Counted from the first letter of the stretch, positions 1-11,242 are shown. The stretch: 64,000 nt of DNA from CAVPUA01 sp963708805 (GCA_963708805.1 CAVPUA010000003.1:2852001-2916000), one strand, 5' to 3'. The notes: generated by a model from the sequence alone, not told the origin. A program made the numbers and translations.

Positions 1-227
1 TGCAGCTCGGCGAAGTAACGGCAGGACGTCTCGACGACGACGCCGATCGACGGCAACGCGCGGATGTCGACGCCCGTGGTCTCGATGAGCCACCCGTTCA
101 CCGCCGTGTCCATCAGCAGGTAGTGGATCGTGTTGTTGACGTGGCCGTAGATGTCGACGTCGGACCAGCGAGTGGGCAACTCGCGAAGGACGGCGAAATC
201 GTGCGCGGCGCAACTGCCGGGGGTCAT
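1..227 (-). CDS. Acyl-CoA thioesterase, hotdog fold (partial, runs off the left edge)
   Basis: The reverse strand from the ATG at 227 reads as the N-terminal 75 residues of a YbgC/FadM-type thioesterase. The segment around RWSDVDIYGHVNN is the family hallmark, in which the Asp in the loop before the helix is catalytic, and it is followed by a hydrophobic hotdog helix. Such enzymes hydrolyse acyl-CoA thioesters in the cytoplasm. The gene continues beyond position 1, so total length and C-terminus are unknown. It is divergent from the aldo/keto reductase at 278, with 50 bp between them. The exact substrate cannot be inferred. Confidence 0.8.
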   Translation of the reverse strand, partial: MTPGSCAAHDFAVLRELPTRWSDVDIYGHVNNTIHYLLMDTAVNGWLIETTGVDIRALPSIGVVVETSCRYFAEL

Positions 228-277
228 CGGACACGCCCGAACTCTAGGGCCCACGGTCAGGATGGTTAGCTCGCGTC

Positions 278-1265
278 ATGGAATTCCGTCGCCTCGGACG
301 CAGCGGCCTGACTGTCAGCGCCATCTCCTACGGAAACTGGATCACCCACGGTGGTCAGGTCGAGGAGGACACCGCGCAGGCTTGCGTGCGCGCCGCCCTC
401 GACAACGGGATCACCACGTTCGACACCGCCGACGCGTACGCCAACACCAAGGCCGAGGAGGTCCTGGGCCGGGCGCTGAACGGACAGCGGCGGGAGTCGA
501 TCGAGATCTGCACGAAGGTCTTCTTCGCCACCGGGCCGGCGGGACCGAACGATCACGGCCTGGGGCGCAAGCACATCACCGAGGCGATCGAGGGGTCGCT
601 GCGACGGTTGCAGACCGATCACGTCGACCTCTACCAGGCGCATCGCTTCGACAAGAAGGTCCCGCTCGAAGAGACGATGTCGGCCTTCGCCGATCTCGTC
701 CACGCCGGCAAGGTGCTGTACCTCGGCGTGTCGGAGTGGACCACCGCGCAGCTGCGGGCGGGCGTCGAGCTGGCTCGCGAGCTGCACGTCCCGCTGGTCT
801 CGAACCAGCCGCAGTACTCGATGCTCTGGCGGGTCATCGAGCAGGAGGTCGTTCCGACGTCGCAGGAGCTCGGCCTAGGGCAGATCGTGTGGTCGCCGAT
901 GGCCCAAGGCGTCTTGAGCGGCAAGTACGAACCCGGCGCGGCGCCGCCCAACGGTTCGCGAGCAGCCGGGGACGAGTTCGGCGCCCGGATGATCAAGCCG
1001 CTGGCTCGATCAGCCCGGACTGCTCGAACGGATCGCCGAGCTGCGCCCCATCGCGGCCGACGCCGGGCTCTCGATGGCCGCGCTCGCCATTGCCTGGGTG
1101 CTGCAGAATCAGAATGTCGCATCGGCGATCATCGGCGCGTCGCGTCCGGAACAGGTCGAGGACAACGTGAAGGCGGCCGGAGTGCAGCTGGGCACCGAGA
1201 CGATGGAGCGCATCGACTACGTGCTGGGCGCTCACATCGAACGCGATGCCGCCAAGACGGGCTGA
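278..1265 (+). CDS. Aldo/keto reductase (voltage-gated K+ channel beta-subunit type), one frameshift
   Basis: Starts at ATG 278 (MEFRRLGRSGLTVSAISYGN). The AKR signatures are visible: FDTADAYANTKAEEVLG with the catalytic Asp/Tyr, the Lys in EICTKVFF and the His in LYQAHRFD. The C-terminal NADPH-binding part (AIIGASRPEQVEDN) lies in the next frame, so one extra base is present near 1003-1008; removing one G restores a continuous protein of about 328 aa. These enzymes reduce aldehydes and ketones with NADPH. The physiological substrate is not deducible from the neighbours. The C-terminus ends at TGA 1265, just before the small convergent gene. Confidence 0.85.
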
Positions 1266-1283
1266 ACCGCCGATGGATCGGCG

Positions 1284-1490
1284 TCAGCCGACCGACAGCG
1301 ACATCGGACCGTACTCGAGCCGATCGCCCTCGAACAGACTGACCTGGACGACTCCGGCCGCGACCAGATCACGCCAGATCTCGCCCAGCCAGGTCTCGGC
1401 GTCGGACTGCGTGGCCTGGGCCGGCTGGCTGAACTCGGGCAACGACAGCGGCGCGCCGGAGCCGTCCTCGAAGCGCCACGTCCAGGTCAT
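1284..1490 (-). CDS. Small conserved actinobacterial protein, about 68 aa
   Basis: The probable start is the ATG at 1490 (MTWTWRFEDGSGAPL), because homologous small actinobacterial proteins, as I remember them, begin with this Trp-rich motif; a longer in-frame start at 1541 exists but adds residues that look unconserved. The protein is acidic (SDAETWLGEIWRDL) and ends with YGPMSLSVG, with no signal peptide or membrane segment. It is divergent from cobT and convergent with the aldo/keto reductase. No function is known to me for this family. Confidence 0.7.
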   Translation of the reverse strand: MTWTWRFEDGSGAPLSLPEFSQPAQATQSDAETWLGEIWRDLVAAGVVQVSLFEGDRLEYGPMSLSVG

Positions 1491-1552
1491 CGCCGTGCCT
1501 CCATTCCTCGCTGGTCGAGGTTCACCGTAGCGGGACGGCAAGATTGGGCAGT

Positions 1553-2516
1553 GTGAACACCGTGAACGACTTCGCGGCCAGGGCCGAGTCGATCGGCTGG
1601 CCCGACCATGCCGCGGAACAGTCCGCGGTCGAACACAAGGGCGGCCTGGGCGCGCTCGATCTTCTCGGCGAATGGGTGGCGGGCGTCCAGGGCAGCTATC
1701 CGGTCAGATCCTTCGAGCGGGCGCGGGTCATCGTCTTCGCCGCCGATCACGGCGTCGCCGCGGCTCAGGTGTCTCGCCATCAGATCGGCTACGCCGGCGA
1801 GCAGGCCGCCGTCATCCGGTCGGGTGACGGGGACCTGAACGATCTGGCCGCGCTCACCGGCGCGGGGGTCCGGGTGATCGGCTTCCCGCCCAGCGCCCGA
1901 ATCGACCGCGAGGACGCGCTGAGCGCCGAGGCGGTGGCCGAGGCGATCGCCACCGGAATCGCCGCCGCGGACGACGAGATAGACGCCGGCGCCGATCTCT
2001 TGATCATGGGCAACGTAGGCGCGGCAAGCACCACGTCGGCCGCCGCGCTCGTGTCGACGCTCGCCGGAATCGAGCCGGTCAAGGCAGTCGGACGCGGCAG
2101 CGGGATCGACGACGACACCTGGATGCGCAAGGCGACCGCCGTGCGCGACGCCCGGCGGCGCAGCTGGCCCCATCGCAACGACGCCGTCGAACTGCTGCGC
2201 GTGGGCGGTGGTGCCGACGTCGCGGCGATGGCCGGCTTCGCCTTCCAGGCGGCCGTTCGGCGAACGCCGTTGCTACTCGACGGCGTCGTCGCGACGGCGG
2301 CCGGCTTCGCGGCCGTCGACCGTCCAGCCTCGGGTCGCGCGGTGGTGGCGCGGCGCGCAGCTGACCCCCGAGCCCGCCCATCAACTGGCCCTGTCCCGAT
2401 TGGGGCTGACCGCGATCCTCGATCTGGGCGTCACCTCGACCGACGGCACCGGCGGCCTGCTGGCCTTGCCGCTCGTCCGCGCCGCGATCCGGCCGCACCG
2501 GTCAGCGGACGTGTGA
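1553..2516 (+). CDS. cobT: Nicotinate-nucleotide--dimethylbenzimidazole phosphoribosyltransferase, one frameshift
   Basis: CobT makes alpha-ribazole phosphate, the lower-ligand nucleotide of cobalamin. The family segments FAADHGVAAAQVS, LIMGNVGAASTTSAAAL (phosphate-binding loop region) and AMAGFAFQAAVRRTPLLLDG are clear. After AAVDR the frame changes near 2325, one extra base, and resumes as ARWWRGAQLTPEPAHQ through LDLGVTSTDGTGGLLALPL, including the family's C-terminal active-site region. GTG 1553 is preferred; TTG 1544 and GTG 1562 are alternatives. The 3' end overlaps the convergent gcvT end by 15 bp. Confidence 0.88.
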
Positions 2517-3616
2517 CTCGACGAACGGCGGCTTGACCACCCGCACCGCGCACGGCTCGACCGCGGACGTCGACGACGAGTTCGTCGCCCTCGGCGGTAC
2601 CCGCGCTGCAGCAGCGCCAGGCCGATCCCGTGCTTGAGCGTCGGCGAGAACGTGCCGCTGGTGACCTCGCCGACCGTCGTGCACCGTCGGCGTTCGAGCG
2701 ACGCTCATGTGGGCGCGCGGAATGCCGCGGTCGAGCGCGTCCAGGCCCCACAGCAGCCGGACCGGCTCCGGCCGCTCGCTCGGCGCTCAAGGCGTCCCGT
2801 CCCCAGAACGCGGGCTTGGACCAGCCGACCGCCCAGCCCGAGCGGGCCTGGACGGGCGAGATCGACAACGACAGGTCCTGACCGTGCAGCGGGTAGCCCA
2901 TCTCGGTGCGCAGCGTGTCGCGAGCACCGAGGCCGGCCGGCATCCCGCCCAGTTCGCGAATCACGTCGATGAGTGCGTCCCAGAGCCCGACCGTGTCGTC
3001 CCACGCCGGGATCAGTTCGTAGCCGTGCTCGCCGGTGTAGCCCGTGCGGCAGATCCGCACCGGACGACCGTCGAACGACGCGTCGACGTAGCCCATGTAG
3101 GGCTGCTCGCTGGGCAGGTCGAGCCGGTCGAGCACCTCGGCCGAGCGCGGGCCCTGGACGGCCAGCACGCCGAAGCGCTCATGCTCGATCCTCGACCTCG
3201 ATGCCGGTCGGGCGCGGCCGCGGCGAGGCGGCGGACGACCTCAGCGGTGTTGGCGGCGTTCGGCACGAGGAACACCTCGTCCGTCGAGACGAGGTAGGCG
3301 ATCAGGTCGTCGACCACTCCGCCGGACTCGTCGCAGCACAGGGTGTACTGCGCCTGGCCGGGCTCGATCCGGCCGAGATCGTTGCGTCAGGCACGCGTTG
3401 ACGAACCCGGCCGCGCCCGGCGCCGCGAACGGTCGCCTTGCCCAGGTGCGACACGTCGAACACGCCGACGGCTTCGCGCACCGCGGCATGCTCCTTCAGC
3501 ACCCCGCCGCCGCTCGCCGCGTACTCGATCGGCATCTCCCAGCCGCCGAAGTCGGCGAGCTTGGCGCCGAGCGCGGCGTGCCGGTCGAACAGCGGCGAGC
3601 GGGTGAGGTCGGCCAT
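2502..3616 (-). CDS. gcvT: Aminomethyltransferase, glycine cleavage T protein, about eight frameshifts
   Basis: GcvT transfers the methylene group from the lipoyl H protein to tetrahydrofolate. The start is ATG 3616 (MADLTRSPLFDRHAALGAKL). Segments in order are FGGWEMPIEY, VFDVSHLGKATV, VDDLIAYLV, LAVQGPRSAEVLDRL, CRTGYTGEHGYELI, LGARDTLRTEMGYPLHGQDL, VGEVTSGTFSPTLK and the terminal VKPPFVESHVR. They sit in three rotating frames. Every break I reconstructed is a single extra base, for example near 3418, 3389, 3212, 3187 and 2788. The joined protein is about 365 aa, normal for the family. The domains are complete, so sequence error is more likely than a pseudogene. Confidence 0.85.
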
Positions 3617-3672
3617 GCCGCCGAGCCTAGATCCCCGGCAGGCGGCTCAGCGCCCCGCCTAGGATCGCGCAT

Positions 3673-5168
3673 ATGCCTTCGATCAAGCTCGTCGATGCCG
3701 CCACCGTCACCCGCCGCCGTTCCCGTGGTCGTCGGCGCGTTCAGCCGGTCGGACTCGGCCGGCCCCGAGCTCGAGGCCGCGGCGCGATCCGATCGACGCG
3801 CGCTTCAGGGGCGCCTGCGTCAGGCACTGCAAGGCCGCGGGCGCGAGCGGCACGGCCCGACGAGGTCGTCAAGATCCCGACCCTCGGGCTGGCCGGCCTT
3901 CCCGCTCGTCGTCGTCACCGGCCTCGGGCGACGGACGAGCCGACGCGCCGGAGCAGGTTCGACGCGCGGCGGCGCGGCGCATGCGCGCGATCTCCGGGCA
4001 CGCCCGCGTCCACTTCGCGCTCGGCGCCGACGACCTCGCGCCGGCGGTGGCCGAAGGCGCCACTGCTGGGCGCCTACCGCTTCACCGAGTACAAGACCGG
4101 GCTCGCAGCCGACCGCGCTGACCCGCATCGACATCGCCGTCGCGGCGCCCCGCGACGCCCAGCTGCGCAAGGCGCTGCGGCGCGCCGAGATCGGTCGCCG
4201 CCGGCGTCACGTTCGTGCGCGACCTGGTGAACACGCCGCCGAACGACCTGTACCCGGCGACGTTCGCCGATCGGGCCCGCGCGGCGGCCGAGGCGGCCGG
4301 CGTGACGGTCGAGGTGCTCGACGAGCGGGCGCTGCGGCGCGGGCAAGTTCGGCGGCATCCTCGGCGTCGGAGCGGGGTCGGTCCGCCCACCCCGGCTCGG
4401 TCCGGCTGACCTACCGGCCGGCCCGGCCGCGGGCCAAGATCGCGCTCGTCGGCAAGGGCATCACCTTCGACTCCGGCGGCCTGAACATCAAGACCGCGCA
4501 ACATGTCGTGGATGAAGTCCGACATGGGCGGCGCGGCCGCGGTGATCGCCGCGGTGATCGCCGCCGCGCAGCTCAAGCTGCCGGTCGAGGTGGTCGCGAC
4601 CGTGCCCGATGGCCGAGAACCTGCCGTCGGGAAGCTCCTACCGCCCGTCGGACATCCTGACCCTGCGCGACGGGCGCACGGTCGAGGTCGGCGACACCGA
4701 CGCCGAGGGACGGCTGATCCTGGCCGACGCGATCGTCGCGCGCCATCGAGGACGAGCCCGACTACCTGATCGAGACCTCGACGCTGACCGGCGGCCAGCT
4801 CGTCGCGCTCGGCACGCGGGTCATCGGCGCGATGGGTCAGGACGACTTCCGCGACCGGGTCACCGCCAACGGCAACGCCGCCGGCGAGGCCGTGTGGGCG
4901 ATGCCGCTGCCGGCCGAACTGCGGCGCGGGCTCGACTCGCCCGATCGCCGACCTCGTCAACATCACCGGCGAGCGGTGGGGCTCGATGCTGGTCGGCGGC
5001 CACTTCCTGGCCGACTTCGTGCCGGCCGGGCTGCCCTGGGTCCACCTGGACATCGCCGGGCCGGCCTGGAACCTCGGGGCGCCGCACGACTACACGCCCA
5101 AGGGCGGCACCGGGGCCGTCGTCCGGACGATCGTCGCGACGCTGGAAGACCTCGCCGACAACTCTTGA
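3673..5168 (+). CDS. pepA: Leucyl aminopeptidase (M17 family), many frameshifts
   Basis: An M17 metallopeptidase that removes N-terminal residues from peptides in the cytosol. Starts at ATG 3673 (MPSIKLVDAATVT). The catalytic half is plain: VRDLVNTPPNDLYPATFA, VGKGITFDSGGLNIK (metal/active-site loop), MSWMKSDMGGAAAVIAA, MAENLPSGSSYRPSDIL and the signature DTDAEGRLILADA, ending with GWVHLDIAGPAWN-type and DYTPKGGTGAVVRT segments before TGA 5168. The frame changes about ten times. The three I resolved are one extra base each, near 4498, 4608 and 4744. The N-terminal macro-like domain (3680-4200) is the worst affected and hard to reconstruct. Confidence 0.85.
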
Positions 5169-5223
5169 TCTACGGGTTGTGGTCGCCGGCCGACCACGAA
5201 CCCTCGCCCAACGGGCGACGGGG

Positions 5224-5546
5224 TCAGCGGGTTTCGCCCTCGGCCTTGCGCATGGCCGTCCAGTCCCGCATCCGCTGCGGATACCCGACCGTGGCGACGT
5301 CGTAGAGCGGGATCGCGTTCTTGCGGGCGAAATCGCGCGCGCCGTCCGGCCCGGGGACCCGCCGGCGGGTCCATTCGCCGCGTTGCCGCGACCAGAACGA
5401 CGGTGGTGTCGGTGACGGCCGTCCGGGGCTCGAGATAGGCCTCGACGCCCGCTGCGACGACGATGAACGACTCGAGGTGCTTCAGGTCGGCCGAATCGGC
5501 GGTACGCAGTGTTCCGGGCCGATTCTTGCGCGCGGAACAGGGCCAC
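5224..5546 (-). CDS. Conserved actinobacterial protein next to lpd, about 107 aa, two frameshifts
   Basis: The reverse strand starts at GTG 5546 behind a strong GAGGAGG site about 9 nt upstream. After one extra base near 5536 it reads KNRPGTLRTADSADLKHLES, then VEAYLEPRTAVTDTTVVLVA. After a second extra base near 5388 it reads GEWTRRRVPGPDGARDF and YDVATVGYPQRMRDW, ending at TGA 5224. This matches a short actinobacterial family often loosely annotated as oxidoreductase and found beside lpd. No cofactor-binding motif is visible, so I would not claim an enzymatic role. It lies between convergent pepA and divergent lpd. Confidence 0.75.
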
Positions 5547-5715
5547 CGGACGTCCTCCTCTCACGTTCGGCGCGGGGTGCGCGGGCACCTCGATGATGAC
5601 ACTCGTGACCCAGAACTCCCGGGATGATCCCGTCTGTCCCGGACGTTGTCAGCTAAGGCAAGATGGTTCCCGCGCCGGGCGATCCCCGGCACCGACGATA
5701 CGCAGGAGTTCTGCA

Positions 5716-7097
5716 GTGACCGATCATCAGACCGACCTCGTCATCCTCGGTGGCGGCAGCGGCGGCTACGCCGCGGCTCTGCGGGCGGCCGAGCTCGGCA
5801 AGTCCGTCGTCCTCATCGAGAAGGACAAGGTCGGCGGCACCTGCCTGCACCGCGGCTGCATCCCGACCAAGGCGCTGCTGCACGCCGGCGAGGTCGCCGA
5901 CAGCTCGCGCGAGAGCGAGCAGTTCGGCGTCAAGACGACCTTCGAGGGCATCGACATGGCCGGCGTGAACTCCTACAAGGACAACGTCATCAGCCGGCTC
6001 TACAAGGGCCTGCAGGGCCTGGTGAAGAGCCGCGGCATCACCGTCGTCGAGGGCTCGGGACGGCTGACCGGCCCGAAGACGGTCGCCGTCGGCGACGACA
6101 CCTACACCGGCACGAACGTGATCCTGGCCACCGGCTCCTACTCCCGCACGCTGCCCGGGCCTCGAGCTCGACGGCGAGCGGGTGATGGCCAGCGAGCACG
6201 CGCTGAGCCTCGATCACGTACCGGCGTCGGCCATCGTGCTCGGCGGCGGCGTCATCGGCTGCGAGTTCGCGAGCGCCTGGACGTCGTTCGGCAGCCAAGG
6301 TCACCATCGTCGAGGCGCTGCCCCACCTCGTCCCGCTCGAGGACGAGGCCAACTCCAAGCTGCTCGAGCGCGCCTTCCGCCGCCGCAAGATCGACTTCAA
6401 GCTCGGCGTCCGGTTCGAGAGCGTCGAGCGCACCGAGTCCGGTGTCCGCGTTCGCCTCGAAGGCGGCGAGACGATCGAGGCCGAGCTGCTGCTCGTCGCG
6501 GTCGGTCGCGGCCCGACATCGGCCAACCTCGGCTACGAGGAGAACGGCGTCACGCTCGACCGCGGGTTCGTCCTGGTCGACGAGTTCTGCCGGACGAGCG
6601 TCGAGGGCGTGTACGCCGTCGGCGACCTCATCCCGACCCTGCAGCTGGCGCACGTCGGCTTCCAGGAGGGCATCCTGGTCGCCGAGCACATCGCCGGACT
6701 GCCGGTGGCCCCGATCGACTACGCCGGCGTACCGCGCATCACCTACTCCGAGCCCGAGGTCGCATCGGTCGGTCTCACCGAGGTGCAGGCGGCCGAGCGA
6801 TTCGGCGCCGACAAGATCCAGACGCTGACCTACGACCTCGGCGGCAACGGCAAGTCGCAGATCCTCAAGACGTCCGGAGCCGTGAAGCTCGTCGCCCAGA
6901 AGGACGGCGCGGTGCTCGGCGTCCACATGGTCGGCGCTCGCGTCGGCGAACTGGTCGCCGAGGCCCAGTTGATCTACAACTGGGAGGCGCTGCCGTCCGA
7001 GGTCGCGTCCTTGATCCACCCGCACCCGACCCAGTCCGAGGCCATCGGCGAGGCTCACCTGGCGCTCGCCGGCAAGCCCCTGCACGTGCACGGCTAG
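5716..7097 (+). CDS. lpdA: Dihydrolipoyl dehydrogenase (E3), two frameshifts
   Basis: E3 reoxidises dihydrolipoamide in 2-oxoacid dehydrogenase and glycine cleavage complexes, using FAD and NAD+. GTG 5716 has AGGAG 8 nt upstream. Visible are the FAD-binding GGGSGGYAAALRA, the redox-active disulfide in GGTCLHRGCIPTKALL, the NAD-binding GGGVIGCEFASAW, the second FAD motif VYAVGDLIPTLQLAH, and the C-terminal His-Glu pair in HPHPTQSEAIGEAH. Extra bases at about 6163 and 6297 interrupt the frame; corrected length is about 459 aa. sucB follows 54 bp downstream on the same strand, so co-transcription is likely. Two other lipoyl-dependent contexts (gcvT, lipA/lipB) are nearby. Confidence 0.93.
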
Positions 7098-7151
7098 AAC
7101 CAACTGCTGATAGAACTCGTAGCTGTTCCACAACTGAAGGGGAACTACCTC

Positions 7152-8704
7152 ATGTCGGTCTCCGTGACCATGCCGCGCCTCGGTGAGAGCGTTACCGAGG
7201 GAACCGTCACCCGCTGGCTCAAGGCCGAGGGCGATCGGATCGAGGCCGACGAGCCGTTGCTCGAGGTCTCCACGGACAAGGTCGACACCGAGGTTCCCTC
7301 GCCGGCGTCCGGCATCCTGCTCTCGATCAAGGTCGCCGAGGACGAGACGGTCGACATCGGCGTCGAGCTCGCCGTGATCGGCGACGAGGGCGAGTCCGGC
7401 GGCAGCCAGGCCGACGGCGCGGCCCCGCGAGCCGGAGCCGGAGCCGGCCGCACCGGCACCGGTCGCCGAGCAGGCGGCACCCGAGCCCGAGCCCGACCCG
7501 GCACCGGTCGCTCCGGCACCGGTCGCCGCGCCAGCCCGTCGCTCCGGCACCGGTCGCCGCGGCCCAGCCGCCGGCCCCGCAGCCAGTCGCCGCTCAGCCA
7601 CCCGCCGCCTCAGCCGCCAGCCGCCCAGTCAGCCCCCGAGCCCGCACCGGCACCGGCCGCGCCACGCGCCGCCCCGCGCCGCGCCGGCTGCGCCCGCGAC
7701 CGACGACGACGACGAGGTCGCCGGCACCTACGTCACCCCGCTGGTGCGCAAGCTGGCCAGCGAGCACGGCGTCGACCTGAACTCGATCACCGGCACCGGC
7801 ATCGGCGGCCGCATCCGCAAGTCCGACGTGCTCGCCGCGGCCGAGTCCGCGCGCGCCGCCGCGACGGCCGCCCCGACGCCGGTGGCCGCCGCGGCCCAGT
7901 CGACCGCCCGCAGCCGCGGCACGGCGGCCAGCGCTCCCCCCGCGCCCGACCGCCGCGCCCGTCGACCCGGCGTCGCTGCGCGGGCGCACCGAGAAGCTCT
8001 CCCGCATGCGGCAGGTGATCGCGGCCCGCATGGTCGAGTCGCTGCAGGTCTCGGCCCAGCTGACGACGGTCGTCGAGGTCGACGTCACCAAGATCGCCCG
8101 GCTGCGCGCCGCAGGCCAAGGCACGACTTCGAGCAGCGCGAAGGCGTGAAGCTGAGCTTCCTGCCCTTCTTCGCCGCGGCCACCATCGAGGCCCTGAAGG
8201 CCCACCCGATCGTCAACTCCTCGATCAACCTGGAGGAGAAGACGGTCACCTATCACGACGCCGTGCACCTGGGCATCGCCGTCGACTCCGAGCGCGGTCT
8301 GGCCGTTCCGGTGATCCACGACGCCGGCGACCTCAACCTGGCCGGGATCGCCCGCAAGATCGCCGACCTGGCCGAGCGCACCCGCTCGAACAAGATCTCG
8401 CCCGACGAGCTCGGCGGCGGCACGTTCACGCTGACCAACACCGGCAGCCGCGGCGCCCTGTTCGACACCCCGATCATCAACCAGCCGCAGGTCGGCATCC
8501 TCGGCACCGGCACGGTCGTCAAGCGGGCCGTCGTCGTCGACGATCCCAACCTCGGCGAGACGATCGCGATCCGCTCGATGGTCTATCTCGCGCTGTCCTA
8601 CGACCATCGCATCGTCGACGGCGCCGACGCCGCCCGCTTCCTCGGCACGCGTCAAGGAACGGCTCGAGGCCGGGATGTTCGAACGCGCGCTCGGGCTGGC
8701 ATAA
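7152..8704 (+). CDS. sucB: 2-oxoacid dehydrogenase E2 (dihydrolipoamide succinyltransferase type), several frameshifts
   Basis: Starts at ATG 7152 behind AAGGGGA. The N-terminal lipoyl domain carries the lipoylation site in LLEVSTDKVDTEV. A long Pro/Ala-rich linker (about 7400-7720) is scrambled by frame changes. The peripheral-subunit-binding domain is YVTPLVRKLASEHGVDL...GIGGRIRKSD. The catalytic domain includes LSFLPFFAAATIEAL and the active-site His-Asp in SYDHRIVDGADAARFL. The true C-terminus, VKERLEAGMFERALGLA, needs one extra base removed near 8649. Only one lipoyl domain is obvious, although the damaged linker could hide another. The substrate (2-oxoglutarate versus another 2-oxoacid) is inferred from the family and from linkage with lpd. 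Confidence 0.88.
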
Positions 8705-8712
8705 CCGGCGCT

Positions 8713-9605
8713 GTGAAGGTCGTCCTGGCCGGCGCGTCCGGCCTGATCGGTGAGCAGCTGCACGACGCGGCTGCTCGCCGGCCGGTCACGACGTCACCAC
8801 CCTCGTGCGCCGGACGCCCGCGTCGCGCGACCGAGCGCGCAGTGGCATCCCGGAGCGGCACGAACTCGACCCCGGAGCATCGTCATCGGGGCCGACGCGG
8901 TCATCTGCCTCTCGGGCGCGGGCGTCGGCGATCACCGCTGGACCGACGACTACAAGCGCACGATCGTCGCCAGCCGCGTCGACTCGGTCGCCACGATCGC
9001 CCGCACCCTGGCCGGCCTGCACGGCTGCCGCACGACGCTGCTGTGCGCGTCCGCCGTCGGCTACTACGGCGACACCGGCGACCGGCTGATCACCGAGGAC
9101 GCTCCGCCGGGTGACGGCTTCCTGGCCTCGGTGTGCCGCCAGTGGGAGGCCGCCGCCGATCCCGCCCGCGACGCCGGGCTGCGGGTCGTCCACCTGCGTA
9201 CCGGCCTCGTACTCGGTGACGGCGGTCTGCTCGGACGGCTCAAGCTGCTCTACCAGGCCGGTCTCGGCGGACGCCTCGGCAGCGGCAAGCAGTACATGCC
9301 GTGGATCTCGATCACCGACGAGGTCGCCGCGATCGAGTTCTGCGCGCTGACCCGATCGATCCGAGGCCCGGTGAACCTCTCGGCGCCCACTCCGGTGACG
9401 AATGCCGAGTTCACCCGGACGCTCGCCCACGTCCTGCACCGCCCCGCCGTGCTGCCCGTCCCCGGCTTCGCGCTGCGAGTCGTCGCTGGGCGAGTTCGCC
9501 GGCAGCGTACTGGGCGGTCAGCGGGCCGTTCCGGCTGTCCTGAGCGAGCACGGCTTCGCGCCCGCCCTGCCCGACCTGGCGGCCGCGTTGACGGCGGCCG
9601 TCTAG
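8713..9605 (+). CDS. TIGR01777-family NAD(P)-binding epimerase/SDR-like protein, frameshifted
   Basis: GTG 8713, 8 nt after the sucB stop, begins MKVVLAGASGLIGEQL, an extended-SDR Rossmann motif. Later segments are ICLSGAGVGDHRWTDDYK, LCASAVGYYGDTGDRLITE with the YxxxD form of this family, and WISITDEVAAIEFCAL, ending with the DUF1731-like tail VLGGQRAVPAVLSEHGF to AALTAAV. Frame changes occur in 8770-8880 and near 9485. The family is widespread, but its substrate is unknown. Juxtaposition with sucB on the same strand suggests one transcript. Its end is convergent with the kinase, 17 bp apart. Confidence 0.85.
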
Positions 9606-9622
9606 GCCCGGTCGGGACGCCG

Positions 9623-11130
9623 CTAGGCCTGCAGCGCCGAGATCAGATAGCCACCCCCGCCCCGCACCAAGGTGATGCGCAGACCGGTCGACGGCACCGC
9701 CGGTGCGGTGGCACTCGTGATCGATCCGCATTCGAGAGTCGACGCGGCGAGCGATGCCCTCGCCGTCAGGACCACGGTCGTGGGCACCATCGATACCGGG
9801 TGGATGTCGCTGTAGGTCGTCCGGACGCCGAGCAACCCGCACCCCTCGGGAATCAGCTTGTCGATCAACTGGGCGTCCTGATCCCGCAGGGACGTCGACG
9901 CGTAGACATCGTCGAGCAGCTCGGGGCGCCGCTGGGCGAAGGCGCGTTCGCGGGTCGCGTCGAGCCCGATCGAGGACAGCGGCGAGGTCCGGGCCGGGCG
10001 ACGCCGGGCGTGACGCCCTCGCTCGGGCGGCCGGCGCCGAGCGGCCCAGCGCATAGTGCCCGCCCAGCGCGGTCGCCGCGATGGCCGCCGCGAGCGCGGC
10101 CCCGACGACGACGACGCCGCGACCGGCGGCGACGCCTCGGCGCCGTCGCCAGAGCAATCCGGACGCCGTGGGTCAGCTGACCCCGGTCGGTGGGTGCCGG
10201 CTTGTCGAAGGCCGGCCGCGCCTCGGTGGGTGGCCGCGTCGATGGCGGTTGGCGCCGATGACGACCGACAACGGCGGGCACCGGGTCGGCGCGGGGCCGT
10301 CCGGCCGTCAGCTCGATCGGCGTCGGTGGCACCGACAGCCTCAGGTTCAGGGCGAAGTCGGCGGCGCTCGGGCGGTGCTGCGGATCGATCGTCAGCCCGC
10401 GCCGGATGACCTCGGCCAACGGCGACGGCACGCCGGAGAGTTCCGCGCCCACTGCGCGTCGTCGTCGTCCTCGTACGAACGTCGGGCGCGGGCGATCAAC
10501 TCCCTCTCGTCGGTGCCCGCCCACAGCGGCTCGCCGGTGGCGGCGTGGAACGCGACCGCGGCCAGCGAGAACACGTCGCTGGAGGGCAGGACGAGTGCGC
10601 CCGCGGCGACTTCGGGCGCGATATAGGCCGCGGTCGCATGGACCGGCGCGTCATCGCCCGACCACCCGGCCCACGCCCAGGTCGGCGAGCAGGGCCAGCC
10701 CGATCGAGGTGAACAGGATGTTGCCCGCGCTGACGTCGCCGTGCACGACGCGCTCGAGAGTGCGCGTAGGCCAGCGCGCCGCCCGGCGGAGCGAGAGCGG
10801 ACACGACTTCGCCCGGAGTCAGCCGTCCGCGCGCATGCAGCAGATCAGCGAGCGAACCGGCGTCGGCCAGGTCGAGCACCAGCACGACGGCGTCCGGCGC
10901 CGCGGCGACGGTCGTGGATGCGGATCAGATGCGGGTGGTCCAGCGCGGCCAGCAGGTCGGCCTCGGCGCGGGCCGCCCGCCGCCGCGCCGGCATCGCCGA
11001 GCCAGACCTTCTTCAGCGCGACCGCCTGCCCGGTGCGCGTCGATCGACCGCGCCACACCTCACTCGACGCACCGACGCCGATGAGCTGCTCGGCGACATA
11101 GCCGGGGATCTTCCATGCGCTGGCAGCCAT
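9623..11130 (-). CDS. Membrane-anchored Ser/Thr protein kinase with atypical catalytic loop, several frameshifts
   Basis: ATG 11130 begins MAASAWKIPGYVAEQLIGVG, a glycine-rich kinase start, followed by the ATP-lysine in AVALKKVWL. The catalytic loop reads VVHGDVSAGNILF instead of HRDLKxxN, and the Mg loop is LADLGVGR instead of DFG; the catalytic Asp and Asn remain but the usual Lys is absent. Later come a YIAPE-type segment and DVFSLAAVAFHAATGEPLW. An arginine-rich juxtamembrane stretch, one membrane helix (GVVVVGAALAAAIAATAL) and an extracytoplasmic domain of about 150 aa ending LVRGGGGYLISALQA follow. Actinobacterial kinases with HGDVS loops are known to me, so activity is plausible. Divergent from lipB. 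Confidence 0.8.
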
Positions 11131-11242
11131 GCCCGAGACGGTAGGACGATCGACCGCACGGGCGTCGGGCGTTGTCCACAGGCGCCCCGCTGAGTCGGTC
11201 TGCCTCGCTTCCGGCCTCAGGGTCGCCGCGTACGCTCGTGAT

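Noticed and set aside
4503..4660. Repeated frame-shifted ORFs in pepA read as several small genes
   Set aside because: Consecutive pieces align in order to one M17 peptidase and need only single-base corrections, so they are one gene.
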